A DNA stretch of 64,000 bases from Saturnia japonica. Its lineage: Eukaryota; Arthropoda; Insecta; Lepidoptera; Saturniidae. The notes below the pieces were generated by a model. The model saw only the letters and a program-made list of their open reading frames with translations, searched no databases and had not been told where the DNA came from. Below are positions 23,839 to 37,300 of this stretch, one piece after another; position 1 is the first letter of the stretch; each line of letters starts with the position of its first letter. The stretch is from positions 868,001 to 932,000 of the forward strand of contig CM065322.1 in assembly GCA_033032175.1 (NCBI GenBank). The letters run 5' to 3'. The position numbers and the translations under genes are program-made.

Positions 23839-24170
23839 TTGAATTATCTATTTCGTCAGATATTCGTGGACAAGTTTCATTTGGAAGTGCAAAAAACATT
23901 TATCTATTTTCTAAATGCAGTAAATATAAGTTGTGTGTTTGCGTTTGTGCGAGTCACAAAAAGGACGGCTTTTACCTTGCCCAAAAAATCAGCATTGCCT
24001 TACAACGCGGCAATGCTGCTAGTATTTTGGGCACACTACCTAGTAGCCCCGTATTAGATCTTAATTAGTATTTAATTTATTAGTAATATTAGTATATTAA
24101 CTTAAAGTAAATATTAAACAAATTCAAATAAATTTAAAGAAAATGTGGCTACTATTAATAGTTAAGTGTA
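23839..24170 (+). repeat. Probable LINE 3' tail
   Basis: The frame ends in SALPYNAAMLLVFWAHY followed by AT-rich sequence. 'PYNAA' endings followed by AT-rich tails are a pattern I associate with lepidopteran LINE ends. The DNA also forms a hairpin at 23979-24032. Tentative. Confidence 0.3.
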
Positions 24171-24755
24171 ATAGTTTTATGTTTTTATAATAATTATGTA
24201 TGTACCTAATGACTTGTAGTTATTCCAGAGAACGAGGTTCTGGAAATCTTTAGTTCAGGTACCTTTTTCAGACTCCAGACATCATATTTTATTTTTGCTT
24301 TTATCAATTTTAGGTGATTGATTATTGATTTAGAAGCGTTTGGATTTATAAGTATTAAATTAAGTTAATATTGTAAAGTGAGATCAAATAAATAAAAACT
24401 CTTAATACAAATTTTTGTATTGTTACATTTTTTATACTTGTAACCCGAAAAACATTTCTAATTACTTATGTATTAGTTTTTGAATAATATTAATGGTGTA
24501 GTGTATTTTTGAAACTCACACTTTAAGCAGGCATTTGTTATTCACAATTTAGTTATTATTATAAATTGCAAACGTTCAAAGTTCCAGTGGTATAATTAAT
24601 GTCGAACTGTTTTTTACAGTTTCACCTCGGCTCAGAAAGCGAGGCAATTAAAAAAGATCTACACAATACATTTAGTTAGGCAATTGGGGCTGTATTCACA
24701 TAATTTTTCTCAAATATCAATATAATTTTCTAAGATTTACAATTACATTTATTTG

Positions 24756-25262
24756 ATATCTCTTATGGTTTACTCAGCGTAAGGCCATTTATGCGCCCCA
24801 AATTCTGCGTTTTTGCTTTAAGTACCGTATATTATACATTCATATGCATTTATTACAAAGCTTTTACTTTGACATGACAAACATACACTTCATTTTTATT
24901 TATCTATATATTAATACGTGAAGCAAATGCTTTCTACCCCTTTTTAAGCGTGCACGGAAGACTGTTAGATTTGGCATGGTTAAAGTTTATATGGAGAAGA
25001 AGGGTAGAAAGCTAAAATTTATCTATAATATCTGTTACTAATATATTAAATAAAATAAATGAATACTGCGAATCCTAATCCGATCAGTGCCATTGAACTT
25101 AGACCCCCCCAAAATATTGACATTGTCACTCAACGAAAAGTGACAGCAAGTTATGTAGATAATACTCATTGTTTAGATTCATGAATACTGCAAATGTCAA
25201 ACAGAAAATAGTAAATATTCAAAAACACGCTGGTTGAATTTCGACCTTAGGGCGATCGCTAG
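24756..25262. repeat. MITE-like repeat, copy 2
   Basis: Positions 24900-25262 parallel 39930-40281: AATACGTGAAGCAAA, GTGCACGGAAGACTGT, GGTTAAAGTTTATATGGAGA, TCTGTTACTAATATATTAAA, and the end GGTTGAATTTCGACC..GCGATCGCTAG. The left part 24756-24900 instead matches the inverse of the repeat at 20990-21300, so this copy is mosaic. Confidence 0.6.
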
Positions 25263-26275
25263 TTTTTATAAACGTATGTACGCAAAATTATTAAAACTGT
25301 TTTTGTAGGAACTTGATTGTCAAATAGCGTTTTTTAAAATTCACAAGCTGGAATATTCAAAACGTACAGGGCCAGATTTAAAGGTTGGGAGCTAAAGAGA
25401 TGTTTTTAAAAAGTGCTTCGTGAATATGTTTTTTTTTTCTCTAAATAAAATAAAATAATATCTCTTAATTCTATTAAACATTCAAAAAACTTATCAAAAA
25501 GCAAGTTTTCTACTAACAGCATCCTTAACGTGATTGAGCAAGCTTTATATTATGCAAAATCACTCGCAAAAATATATGTAATTATACAATTTGCGTAATA
25601 AATTATATTATCGACTGACAAAACGTAAATATTGAATCAAGGTTCATTTATAATGTACCTACATTCTATTGTTATAGGTATAAAAATTAATTGGCCCTTG
25701 TGGGACCCAGTTTGGTTGTATTTTAGCATTCATTAAAAATAAGCTTGCAAATTGTATAAACACATGACATCGGTTATTATCCCTGCAATATAATTCCTAA
25801 CTTAGCTAGCTTTTGCTTACTACAATGTTTAATTTACTAACGTTTTGGATATTAAACATATCTGATCATATGATTTAACTTTGAGAAGCAACTGTACTAT
25901 ACTGTTGTCAACGTAATTATTTATGTTTAAATTAATCTGTTAAAGAAATAATTTTATTATATTATTAATTGGGGTCGCAAATTCAAGAAAATTGCGCTCT
26001 TCTTTACACTTTTATATCAAAATCTTTAATTTTAAGTATACATTCCAAAGATATAGATTTATTTTCTTTTTTGATACCAACAAATCAGTGTTCAGTGATC
26101 AGTTGACTTCGTTTGGATCTCATTAGTAGTAAATAAATTACTGTAGATAAGAAATGAGTACGTAAATAAATCGAATCGATGAGATTTGAAAATCGCGTAA
26201 CTCACGGTTAGCGTAAGTCGGAGTAGCGTAAGTTGAGGTATTACTGTATTACATTATTATAGCATTGTAACCTAC
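25263..26275. other. AT-rich intergenic sequence, nothing recognised
   Basis: No open frame with recognisable protein content and no clear repeat boundary. Confidence 0.4.
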
Positions 26276-26415
26276 AGTGAAAAAAAAGATAAACCCGTTC
26301 GAGTTTCTTGTCGGTTCTTCTCGATGACTAGGATGTTTTCCGAACCGGCGCGGTGGTAGTGTTTTGACGTTTATAAGTAACTTTTTAGGGCCTAAATTGA
26401 ATAAAGCATCAAATG
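26276..26415 (+). repeat. LINE 3'-tail repeat
   Basis: CGAGTTTCTTGTCGGTTCTT, CTCGATGACTAGGATG and TTAGGGCCTAAATTGAATAA match 41535-41645 and the inverse of 5864-5985. The 'gagtttcttg-cggttcttctc' motif is one I associate with lepidopteran LINE tails. Confidence 0.6.
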
Positions 26416-26857
26416 TTTTTTTATTGTACCTCGAACACGACTGTAATTCCATCCATTGTAGCCAATTTAGAGATGTTCCGGTTATAACTGTGAATAAGTT
26501 AGAGCACTGTAGATGATTTCAACAAAAAACAACCCTACAAAAAGCCTGAGTTTTCAGAAAACATCATAATAAAATGTAGCATATTTAGTGTACTAATTAT
26601 ATATGTATATGTATATATAGGGGCTAATTCATATATGTATTTTCTATAAGCTGCTTGGCTAGCTTATACTATCGTGTTGAAAATCTGTTGCCAAGTACTT
26701 TACGGTGCGTTCTGGCCAGTTCTCCCACTAGTCTTAGCATGTCGTCATCTTGGGCCACATCGTCACTTAATAATAGGTGAGACTGGTCCCATAGTGGTAA
26801 ATCTATAAAAAATTATATATACTAATAACTATAAGTATAAATAGAATGTTTTTTTAA

Positions 26858-27050
26858 CTGACTTCAATAAAAGACAGAGATAACTCAATTCGAATGTAAT
26901 TTTTTTTATGGATGTTCAGTCCTAACTTCTTTGTTTATAAACCGATTTGGATGATTCTTTTTTGTTTGATACAGAATAACTCAAGGATCGTTGGCATTGG
27001 ACCTTCAATTTCGAAGATAAACCAGAGAACTCTTCAAAATTATTTTCATA
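26858..27050 (+). repeat. Dispersed repeat, 'actgacttc...ctcaatt' family
   Basis: Begins AACTGACTTCAATAAAAGAC and runs through CTTCTTTGTTTATAAACCGA, TTGGATGATTC and TTGGCATTGGACCTTCAATT. Same family and orientation as 5258-5460. Confidence 0.65.
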
Positions 27051-27084
27051 TACAGTTAGTTAGTGTAGGTAATAGGTACCTATT

Positions 27085-27262
27085 ATAAATATAAAAGTTT
27101 GGATGTTTATTACTCGATCACGCAAAAACGAATGAACGGTTTAAGGGTACAACTTGATACACGGATAGTTTATATCCTGGATTAACACACAGCATACTTT
27201 TTATTCTGATAAAGACCCAATTCTGAAGTCCACGCAGACGTGAACGCGAAGAGAAGCTAGTT
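27085..27262 (+). repeat. Possible 3' end of a dispersed lepidopteran element
   Basis: Contains AAAACGAATGAACGGTTTAA, ATAGTTTATATCCTGGATTA and AGTCCACGCAGACGTGAACG..AGAAGCTAGTT. The last part recalls the 'ccacgcggacgaagtcgcgggc..agctagt' end common in Lepidoptera. Recognition only. Confidence 0.4.
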
Positions 27263-27269
27263 CAAATAA

Positions 27270-28380
27270 ATAATTCAGCTGTTATTAGCTACTTATGAAT
27301 TACCCCGTAAATTTTGACAAACATATTAAATTAATGAGAAATTTTATTTATAATATTGAAGATAATATATTTTACTATTATTACATATAAGTGGGTGCAT
27401 ATTTTAATTTAAAAGTTTAAACCCCAATTATACAACATGAAAATCAGATTGGAACACTTCGTGTGCGAGATGGCTTACATCATTGTTTATTCAGACAATA
27501 TTTAGAAAAGAAATCATGGTCTTTTTGTGTGAATTTTTTATGAGATTACTTTTTTTATGAATAAATCACGATGATCACGAATCCGATTGTCAAAACGCGT
27601 TTCCTTTCCAATTCCGTTTTTACACACTTCGTTAAGAGAAATGTTTTTTTAGTGACCAGGTACTGTCTTGATTTTTTGTTTGTGTTTATTGCACTTCAGA
27701 GGTTATGCCGACTTAGTTTAAAAACTTGGTCTACCTAATAAAGTCTAGATTTTTATATTAACTTTCTATACTTTTTAAAGTAAGGAGACTTCATAGAATG
27801 TTAAAAGAAACAAAGACAAAGGAAACGGGTATTTCTGGGCCCAGAATGTAATTAGTTGAAATATGGTTTATAAAATCGAATATATTTTCGAATATATACA
27901 ATATCATTAAAATTCACAACGAACAAGATAAGTAAACTAATAACTTTAAAATATAATAAACATAAGCCTTTTTTAATAGTAATCCTACTTCATAAATAGT
28001 TTAATTAAAGTTTATTACATTACTTCGCTTTTACGAAATATCCTAAATCTCTGCTTTTAGATTGCAAAAAAATTTCAGTGACTGTTTGATAACGCATTAG
28101 CTACTAATTTAAACCGTTTTCATATTTTTACATCTCTTTTTTTTAACCAAGGAAGTATCCGGTAAGAGTATCCGTCTCCTTAAATACATCCTATAATACA
28201 ATTAAAATACAGTTTAAGAAATTGTTTACTTAAACATAAATAATTGTAAGGAATACGATAAACCTAATACGTGAATAACAACTAAAGAAAAGTAACATGT
28301 TAAAATTGGGCTGGATAAAAGATAATTTAAAACAAAAATAAACATTATTTTTCAAGTGAAAACTTCTTTATCCACGTTGA
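27270..28380. other. AT-rich intergenic sequence, nothing recognised
   Basis: No gene or repeat identified. Confidence 0.4.
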
Positions 28381-28390
28381 GCGATTTTAG

Positions 28391-28606
28391 GTAGGGGAAA
28401 AATTTATGGGTTCGCGTCACGGATGACCTCGATATGCTCGTGACGTATTGCGCTTGCACCTGAGTACGGATGATACGCGTAGTATAGCGGCCTGTGTACA
28501 TGTTTACGCATATATACACTAATACATTGTATATACTCGACCGTATCATATGCGTGTTTGACTTTTTGTAGGGGTAAAATCTTGTGATTTCGCATCACCG
28601 ACATGC
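28391..28606 (+). repeat. Pair of ~38-bp direct repeats 177 bp apart
   Basis: GTAGGGGAAAAATTTATGGG..TTCGCGTCAC (28391-28420) and GTAGGGGTAAAATCTTGTGA..TTCGCATCAC (28568-28599) are diverged direct repeats. The intervening DNA has several near-palindromic CG motifs (ACGCGTAGTATAGCGG). Function unknown. Confidence 0.45.
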
Positions 28607-28609
28607 CGT

Positions 28610-29545
28610 AATATCAGTTTACAAATTACGAAATTTAGATAATTCAGACTATAATAAAATTGATTTAACAATTCAAAAAAGAACACATTGGTTTGAGTTT
28701 TCACTTCTGTTGGCAGTCTTTAAGACTGCCTCGGTTTTTTTATTACTAAAAATATCTATTAAATTCGTATACCTATATAAAATTCAAATAGTTGAATGCA
28801 TGCGACTTCCACTTAAATAAAGAATTATTAATTTACGAATTCATTTCATAAATATCATGATAACACTCACGAACGTTTAAGTAATATTTGAATAAGAAAC
28901 GTTTTATGTGTAATTTTCTCAGTGATATAATTTCCACTAACAATAAGCTACTGCGTTCCTGAAAGTATCAGGAATTATACAGAGTTGGTACAACCATATA
29001 TTACTTTTTAATTTCTAATTCTTAAATCTCGATAGTAAATTTACTTGACGCAAGGGTATCATTATATTAGGGAAAATTGTGGATATGGATTTAAATTTTT
29101 ATTATTATTCTTATAAATCTGTAATGACTACCACCATACTAACAACAGACCGTGAGTTGGCCTGCGTTATTTACAATATAAAATTTAATATGAATAATTT
29201 GTATATCTCTCACATATAACACATGAACATTTCACATCAAGTTTATTATAATTTAAAGCTATAGCAAGTATAGTTTTGTGGATAAAATACAGCTCTCAGG
29301 GATAATGTAGCTTCATATTAGTAAAAGGAAAAGAATCAGTAAGTAGTTTCGGAGAGATAGTACAGAATCACACCAGATATTCGTTATATAAAAAAAATCC
29401 TCACGTATTATATATAATTAACATATAAACATCGGATAGATGCAGACCATATATTAAGAAATTGAGTTAATAACCTTGCCATGTATATAATAAACTAGAA
29501 ATAGGAGTATTCGTTAGATAGCACCCACAAATATTAAATTAATGA
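28610..29545. other. AT-rich intergenic sequence, nothing recognised
   Basis: No gene, RNA gene or clear repeat. Confidence 0.4.
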
Positions 29546-29549
29546 CTTA

Positions 29550-29740
29550 AAAGCCTTCGTCGGAAAAGTAATCTCATCCCCCCAGAATCCAAATTAGAAA
29601 TATTAATATAAGAACAGTCCTTATTGTACAATAAAATTCCGGATAATGTTAAAGAAGATGAAAATGCGAATATATTTAAAAATAAATTTAAAAGTCATCT
29701 GGTAAATAAATCTTTCTACTCAATAACAGAATAACACAAC
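29550..29740 (+). pseudogene. LINE C-terminal coding remnant
   Basis: One frame from about 29611 reads LLYNKIPDNVKEDENANIFK and then NKFKSHLVNKSFYSITE before TAA. The pattern (YN-K-IP ... FK-KFK-hL) is the usual end of CR1/Jockey-type LINE ORF2 proteins. A similar end is at 41330. Confidence 0.55.
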
Positions 29741-29944
29741 CACATACAACAATATTGAAGAATAGTTTTGAGGCTAATATAGGTAACAAGAAAACTTGAC
29801 ATGATTTTAGATAAATGACCATTATAACTGTATGACAATAAATTTTATGTATAAATAAATAATCAATTAATTTATGTAAATAAAAACGTAGAAATACTGT
29901 TTTGAAAAACAATTGTAATGATTTGACACACCTTCCCTATTTAG

Positions 29945-30685
29945 GGTCTATGTATTCGGATAATTTACCATATAATAAGAACAAAATGTACATGATACAA
30001 ATGGATAAATATAAATAAATTACGTCCAAGTTTAAACACACTTAGAAGGAGCAATGAAACACTGTTACAAATCAAGAGCACAATCCATTGTCACTCACTA
30101 AAGCAACCTGCTCAAAGTTAACTTACGTTTTTTTTAAATTAAGCTGTAAATGAAATGTACAGTAAATAAAGTATCTCCAATATAAAGAAAGAATTAAAGA
30201 AAAAGTTTATTTACTTATCACCTAACACATGAAAAATTAAAATTATAAAAATATATAAATATAAAACCAGCACAAAAAAAAACAACAACAAAAACACGGA
30301 ATACACAGGTCCCAGTCTCAGCATAATTGCTACACTGAATCAGTGCAGCGCTGGTATTCTGGCTAGACCACTTAACAGAAGTTAGAAATAGAATATTATG
30401 ATCATCCTCGAAAAATTTATAGAAAAATTGTATCAGGCTTCATTGCGGGATCATTCCAACCTGTTTCTTTCACTAAGCAGAAATATTCCTACTGCTGAAT
30501 TCTATCTAACGCACGAAGCTATTAATTTCACTCCTCAAAATTACTAACCTATTATTTACCTCAGTTGGAACCGCGGTTCTTTTTGATGTTGATTATAAAT
30601 AGATAAAGACTGGATTGACTGCATAATATCAGATGAACTGAAGGCCTAACGACGTAGTATCTATGATGGCAATAGGAAAGCGGCT
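29945..30685. other. AT-rich intergenic sequence, nothing recognised
   Basis: Includes an A-rich run at 30276-30296. No gene recognised. Confidence 0.4.
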
Positions 30686-30689
30686 AACG

Positions 30690-30830
30690 TAGTCTATGGA
30701 CGTAGCTAATCCTACGCATCATAGTAACACAACACTAGGTTATTAGGCTGCTATATTCTGTAGGGTCGAGGTGTATCATCAGTAGAGCACCCTCAAATAG
30801 AGATAAATCTCCGAAGAGATTTTTCATCAC
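30690..30830 (-). repeat. Dispersed repeat related to 2450-2770, inverted
   Basis: The reverse complement reads ATCTCTATTTGAGGG..CCCTACAGAATATAGCAGCC-TAATAACCTAGTGTTGTGTT, matching ATCTCTACTTGGGG..CCCTACAGAAGATTGCAGCC at 2660-2720. Confidence 0.55.
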
Positions 30831-31336
30831 TTTTTTCTTCGTAAATCTGAATAATGTATAATCCTTTCAAGAAATCAACCCGAATTAGTACTTAAACAGC
30901 TCCATCGCAGATATGTCCAAATAATAATGATGTTATATAATTAATAGTAGGATTATAACAAAAAAGGTCGTGATAAACCCCTTTCTATAATTTCTTTTAT
31001 GTAAAAAACAACTCTATAGAAATCTCCGGCGACTGGACTATCGTTGTTCGAATGCCTTCGCTATAAATACAAGTAATAATGGTCAGTTAGTACATTGCTC
31101 CACAGACCACAGAGTAAGGGGTCCACCACCCCATACCTAAACCGAATAATAAAATTAAATATTTGTGAAAGTATTGGAAGGTTAGATAAAATTGATTGTT
31201 ACACTAAAATTATATTTTTTTTCCATATCATTTAAAATTAATCTAAACTCTTTTTTTTCTTGTCGAATTAAAAACGTTTTTATTTTTCAAAATTAGTGTT
31301 AATTTAATTGGTGTTTTCAGTTCGACGATAGCAAAA

Positions 31337-34300
31337 ATGAATTCCTACAGGACCTTGTTGTTTTGCGTTGGTGAGTTATATTTATGTACATTTCTCATTT
31401 TTATTATTGACTCATTTTATTTAGAGTATTTGGTGAAGATCTACTAAGCGTTGAATAGCGTGGAAGGTCATGATGTCCAGTGATAAGATACTGTGGGCAA
31501 ATTACACGAAGCCAATAAATTAAGACACCAAAAAATAACAATTCTTTAAAAACGTATATTTTGTACGGTTAAAATCCAAATAATGTATTTAATAATGTAA
31601 TTTTTAATTATTTTACCTGCGAAATCCATTGTCTTACTGACATTACATTTTCCTGAATTACTCTATTAACACATTCTTTCAATTTCTTCATTAGGCAAAT
31701 TTTCTATCTAAATTTAGTTAGCTTTCCTCTTCAACCACAACATCAGGTGAAATTCTAGTCAAACTTTTAAACGCAATGGGAGATGTGAAAATTATCCTTT
31801 TCCTGATGAGAATAGCTATAAATCGAATAGTGTGGATCAGTTGTAGTAAACCGGTCGGTTGTATTGGACCGAGAGATTGCGGGTTCGATCCGAGCACATG
31901 ACTGACTACTGTGCGATAAGAATAACTGTTAGTTATATATCTGGGAGTTAAATATCTATGTATGTATTCTCATCATCATTATCCATCAGCTGTTTAGTTT
32001 CCATAAGACAAGCCTTGCTTAATTTGGAATTAAATGGCCATGTGGCAAATTCTCCACCTCATATTTATTTATTATTTATATACCACCAATTCGTTGGTGC
32101 TAACGGTAGAATACTTACAGTATAATTAATATCTCTGGTCCAATCCATTAGCCTAAAAAATATCCAAAATTAATAATAAAAAAATTGCAGATAAATTTTT
32201 GGTATATTATACGATTTAAGATTTTTTACGTTTTTTCAAACAAGTATCTGTAGTACTTAATAATTCTGGTCATGTTTTGAGAAAAAACTTCACTTATGAC
32301 ATTCCTTTAGAAACTGGAAGCAATTATGGCAGTGATAGCGTGTACGACAGCGTCGATCGACGTGGGTTCGAATCCCTGCAATGAGCTGAGTATTTAGAGA
32401 AGGAAAACATCGAGAGGAAACCGTAGCATGGTGTTAAAGCATTTTCTAATAACCGCCTAGCATTCGAGAGACAGTCCTGTCATTAAGACCTATTAGGGAT
32501 TTAAAAAAGTAGAAAGATACTTGATAAAATCGGAATCTAACTCATAATTTAATTTACTAAAACCTAAAGACTCACACAAACAGTTCAGATATTGATTAAA
32601 AGTGTGTGGTGTGAAATATGTGGGCATATAGAAAAATATAGTAAATGTTTTACAAAGCATACTACATTTTCATTCAATTTTCCAAAAGAACCATTGAGTG
32701 ATATTCAGTTTATAGATTAAATCCAAATCCGTTAAAGATTTATATTGTAATTGTATAAAATATCTAAGCTACATTTATTCGTTTTTAATAAATTACCTAC
32801 GTATGTTTTATGTACAATGTACAGAAATTTTTTTTCTGATAAGTATTCCTAAGTACTGCTTTATATCAAAATATTAAAATTCATGTTTTTCACAATTTTA
32901 TTACACGTAATTAGTCAAAATGATAAATTATTCATATGATATTCTAAAATGTAATATATACGCGATTATGGTTTCTGTATACACAACTTTGTTTAATGTA
33001 ATATTGTGTAATAAAAATTGTAAAAAAGAGATGTTTCCTTCCTCACGCGAAACATTCGTTGCATCGTTGGGCAAGTTAAATAATGATTATAGCTTTCTTT
33101 ATCGATTAATATTGTATAATTAATGTGTTATATGCTAACAATACATCACATTTGTTATAAAATTACATAAGTTAAGCATAAGGAATCCTAGGGTCGGAAT
33201 AATATCTAAAAATACCTATATTTTAATTGTTCTCTGCGGATTATTAAAGGTATCAATTATCTACCAGTAAATGTCAATTGTTCGACTGTTTGAACATTCA
33301 TTGTCGATGATAGAATATATATATGTAAAATAATATATAGCTAATAAAAAAACATTTTACAATATTATTCGATTGATTTTTTTAAGTTGTATTACAAAAA
33401 AAATCCTAGATAAAAAAATAAAATTAATAATAATTTAATTCATCAACTAATTTCAATAACAATACAATACCTTAATATCATTTCAATGCAATATAACAAA
33501 TAATAATTTAGGACTTATTAATAATAATAGGTAACTATATAGTATCTACTATAGTAATTAGTACTTTCTTGTATGATAAATTGATAAAGTACATTTTTCA
33601 AGCTCCCAATTTTGCAGCGTTAAATTAACTAAAATTCTCTATTGTTCATACGTGCGTAGTTTACTCGAGTATTGTTCGCAAATTTGGAATCCTCAATATG
33701 AAGTATATATAAATAGGTTAGAATCTATTCAGCGAAGATTCATAAAACATTTGCAGTACATGTGTAAAATATATGATGACAGTTATGAAAAGAGATGTAG
33801 AAGACATCACATGCTACTTTTACGTTAAAGACGCAGATTAGCTGACATACTTACTTTACTCAAGAAAGCAAGTTAGCTCAAGAGATTGAATCTCCTTGTT
33901 TGCTTTCTAAACTAAACCTTAAAGTATAAATTAACATAAAGCAGACGAGCATTAATTTAGTCTCAATATGCGAAAACAGCTAAATGGTGTAATATTTATT
34001 AAGGAAACGAAAAAACCCAAATGCAACAGAAACATTTCACAATTATTATTTTTTTACTTTTTATTTGAATCCCAGACGTCGTACTTAAATATTATAGAGG
34101 CTATATCACTTCCACAGTTAAGATGAATCTAACGACACCTCTTATGCTAAAATCCACCAAACCTATCTTCTTTAAAACCTCTTTTTAAAAATTCAAAACC
34201 AGTGGGACTGGCACTATCGGCCACTCGTACTGTACATACAACAGTTCGTACAAGCCTGGTCGTCACACCGCTACGCCATTTCGAAGACTATCGTGAAAAT

Positions 34301-37300
34301 CAGAACTTTCATTAACCGTGTATATTGAATCTCATTCTCTCGCAGGCTAAATCCTATAGATGTATGTTTGTCTCTTTTTAGTGTCGCATTTTCGTTTCAT
34401 CGCGCTACAAATCACAATAGTACCAAAGGAGCTTTTATTTCAAAAATATTTTTTCCAAATGTGACTGGTTGTCCTAGAGATTAAATAGTGTTAAACAAAC
34501 AAACAATCTTTTGAGCTTTATACATATTAGTGTGACGAAGTGATGAAGTGTGATAGAAGAACAAATAAGGTTCACAATGTATTTGCAAGACAATGAGACA
34601 CGCTGGTTCAGATCAAATAAAATAACAGTACTCTAAAATGGTGCGGATGCTTGAAGGTAATAATGAAGCTGAAATAAGCTAGAGATAGAGATAGATCGAG
34701 CTCCATCCTCGATAATAGATAAGTAGGTAGTAGGACAACGATTTCAACGAAATATTTCAGTAAGTTTTGGATAACATTAAAATCACATTGGATAGTCGGG
34801 CTTATATTTTTGTTGGCCATCTCGTTGGTGTAACGTAGCTAACTGCAATTTTATGAAAGTTATACAGGCATAGTTAAGGGTATCGAGGTGTATTGGAACG
34901 CGCTTTTTTGTTTAGACAACTAATCGTAATCTAAAGATGCTTGTAACACTAGAGGTAACACTCGCGCATTACCGATCTTGAATACCTCTTTATCAATGAG
35001 CTCCAACAACCCCACTCACCGCAGCACACGCAACACAATATTTAGCAAAGACCAGTGGGACTGTTCCAAGTGGAGAGAAATCTACAAAGAAATAAGTTTC
35101 GTAGAGTTCTAATTTGATTAATATCCCCAGGAACGCTTGCTCTCGCAACAGCTGCGCCCGTCGCTCGGCAAAGCTCCCCGCAGCATTCTGAATACGAATA
35201 CAATTATGACAACTCCGCACAACAAGTTAAAGCGCAAGACCCTCAAGAATCCGCCAGTCACTATGACGCATACATACAAGATGTCAAAGCCGCCGTAGGA
35301 GGCGGGGACGGGAAAAAGGGTTACAGCAGGGGCAGCGGTCTAAGAACCATCGCTGTTGGATCAGCGAATCAAGCTAAAACAGCGCTCGGAAACCAAGACG
35401 CTGCAGCGTATCAAGCTGCGTACGTCGCGAAGAACACCTTAGCTCAATCAGCTGCTCAGGCTAGTGCGACAGCGCAGGCTGCTCTTGCCGGTAAACAAGT
35501 GATCCTGTCCGGTTTGGAACAGCAGGTACGGGACGCGAAGGTGGGTCTTCAAGGAGAGGAAATGCAGCTGCAGCAAGCGAAGAGAGCAGCCCAGGCCGCT
35601 GCTCAAGCCGCCCAGCAAGCTATGCACCAGGTGCGTTGTATTTTTTTTCAATTCAGTTTTGCAGATAAGAAATGAACTTCAGATGATAAATTGATAACTA
35701 ACTAATTAACTATCTGGGCGAATGAGTTTTGCCCAAGATCTTGCAAAAAAAAATACTGGATAGGTGTAAACATGTAAAATAAACCGTTATCTAAATTCAT
35801 AACTTGACCACAGCGCCACCATCCGATTGTTTTTTCTGATTACTTTTCCAAGACCGTAATGTATAAAAGAAAATTAAGTTATGCTTACCCATTGTTCGAA
35901 TCTTGAATTATAAAACAAATCCAATAGAAAAAAGCAATCACAGGATTTCTAAAATTTACCAATTTTTCGGGTAACTAATTCGGATGACTACTAACATTTA
36001 AAATTAATAATAATTAGCCATATCGGCCATATAGTTTTCAAGTGATGCGCATATCACCGGACAGCATTAAAAATTAGATTATAGGTATACGAGTAATACT
36101 TTGATATTACATGAGATTTATTAAATTAACTTATTAAACAAGATTAATTAAATGGAAAAAAAAAGATTTTCTTTATCCTAATAGCTAATAATGAGCAATG
36201 ACTCAGTACATTATTTTCCTGATATATTTCTTCGTTTCCAAATAATTAGGAAAAATATATAAAAAACTTACAAAAAAAAAGTGCAAATGATAACGACCGC
36301 CGAAATATAAAAAGGCTATTTGTTACATTTTAAACAATAAATCACATCTTAAATTAGATAAAGTAATTGCACAATATGTCATTTATTTTTACAACAGGCA
36401 ATTTTATACGATTTAGATATATAATAATTGTCGTGAACGAAATTCAAGATCAAGTAATGTAGGTCGAATCAGTATTGTTAAATGGCAATTCACAAAACGG
36501 CAATGAACTCATTAGGTACGAACTGAATAAAAATAAACTTTTTTTTTTTGCAAAATAGCGCAACTTATTAGGTTCGTTGTAAAAAAAATTACGTAAATCA
36601 ATGCTTGGACTTAAAAAAAAATGGTTTACAAAAATCGTGTCACCGTTTCAAGATTTCAGAGAGGTAATTATAATTATTTACGTAATATCGTTCGCTCCAT
36701 TTATTTTCTATAAACTGATAGTTCCTTTGTTAGTTTTTCGTGTAAGTGAACGGCTATTGCCGTGTGACATAACAGATGTTCGTAATGGATCAAACAAATA
36801 AATAAATAAATGGGTGTTAGGACATGGCAATTATGTTGGAGTGGAACGCAACCACCATTCACTAAGTGTGTGGGAGTGTCTCGTCCTGGGATAAGTCGGT
36901 ATATATCCAGTAATCAAACGGAGTAAGCGGAGTGGTTGAGAACTGTCCCACCATGCTACTGGTGATAAACCCGTCACGGTGATTATGTTTTAGTTTATAG
37001 CGTTTCGGGATCATCCATTTCACATCCAGATGCTTACAGGCTCGCATGACATTCTGGCATGACATTGACGTTCAGCGATGGATTGCCATCGTTTGATTTT
37101 AGATTGCACTGTGCTTAACATCAGGCAAAAAATCAAAAATATTTTATTCAATTTAAGCCATCAGAAGGCACTTATGAATATCAGTCACTATGTCCACTAT
37201 AAAAAAAGTTGTCAACTGCCGGATAACGGAATATTGCCTACTTTCCCATAATATTTCATGTGCATCTCGACTCTTACCGTGTTAGACTAGATTCATAGGT

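Noticed and set aside
23839..24057. Protein-coding gene
   Set aside because: Most of the frame has no recognisable content and its end matches a pattern of LINE tails; kept only as a tentative repeat.
34993..35651. Minus-strand frames over exon 2 of the secreted-protein gene
   Set aside because: The plus strand has a signal peptide, matching splice phases and a continuous Ala/Gln protein; the minus frames have no recognisable content.
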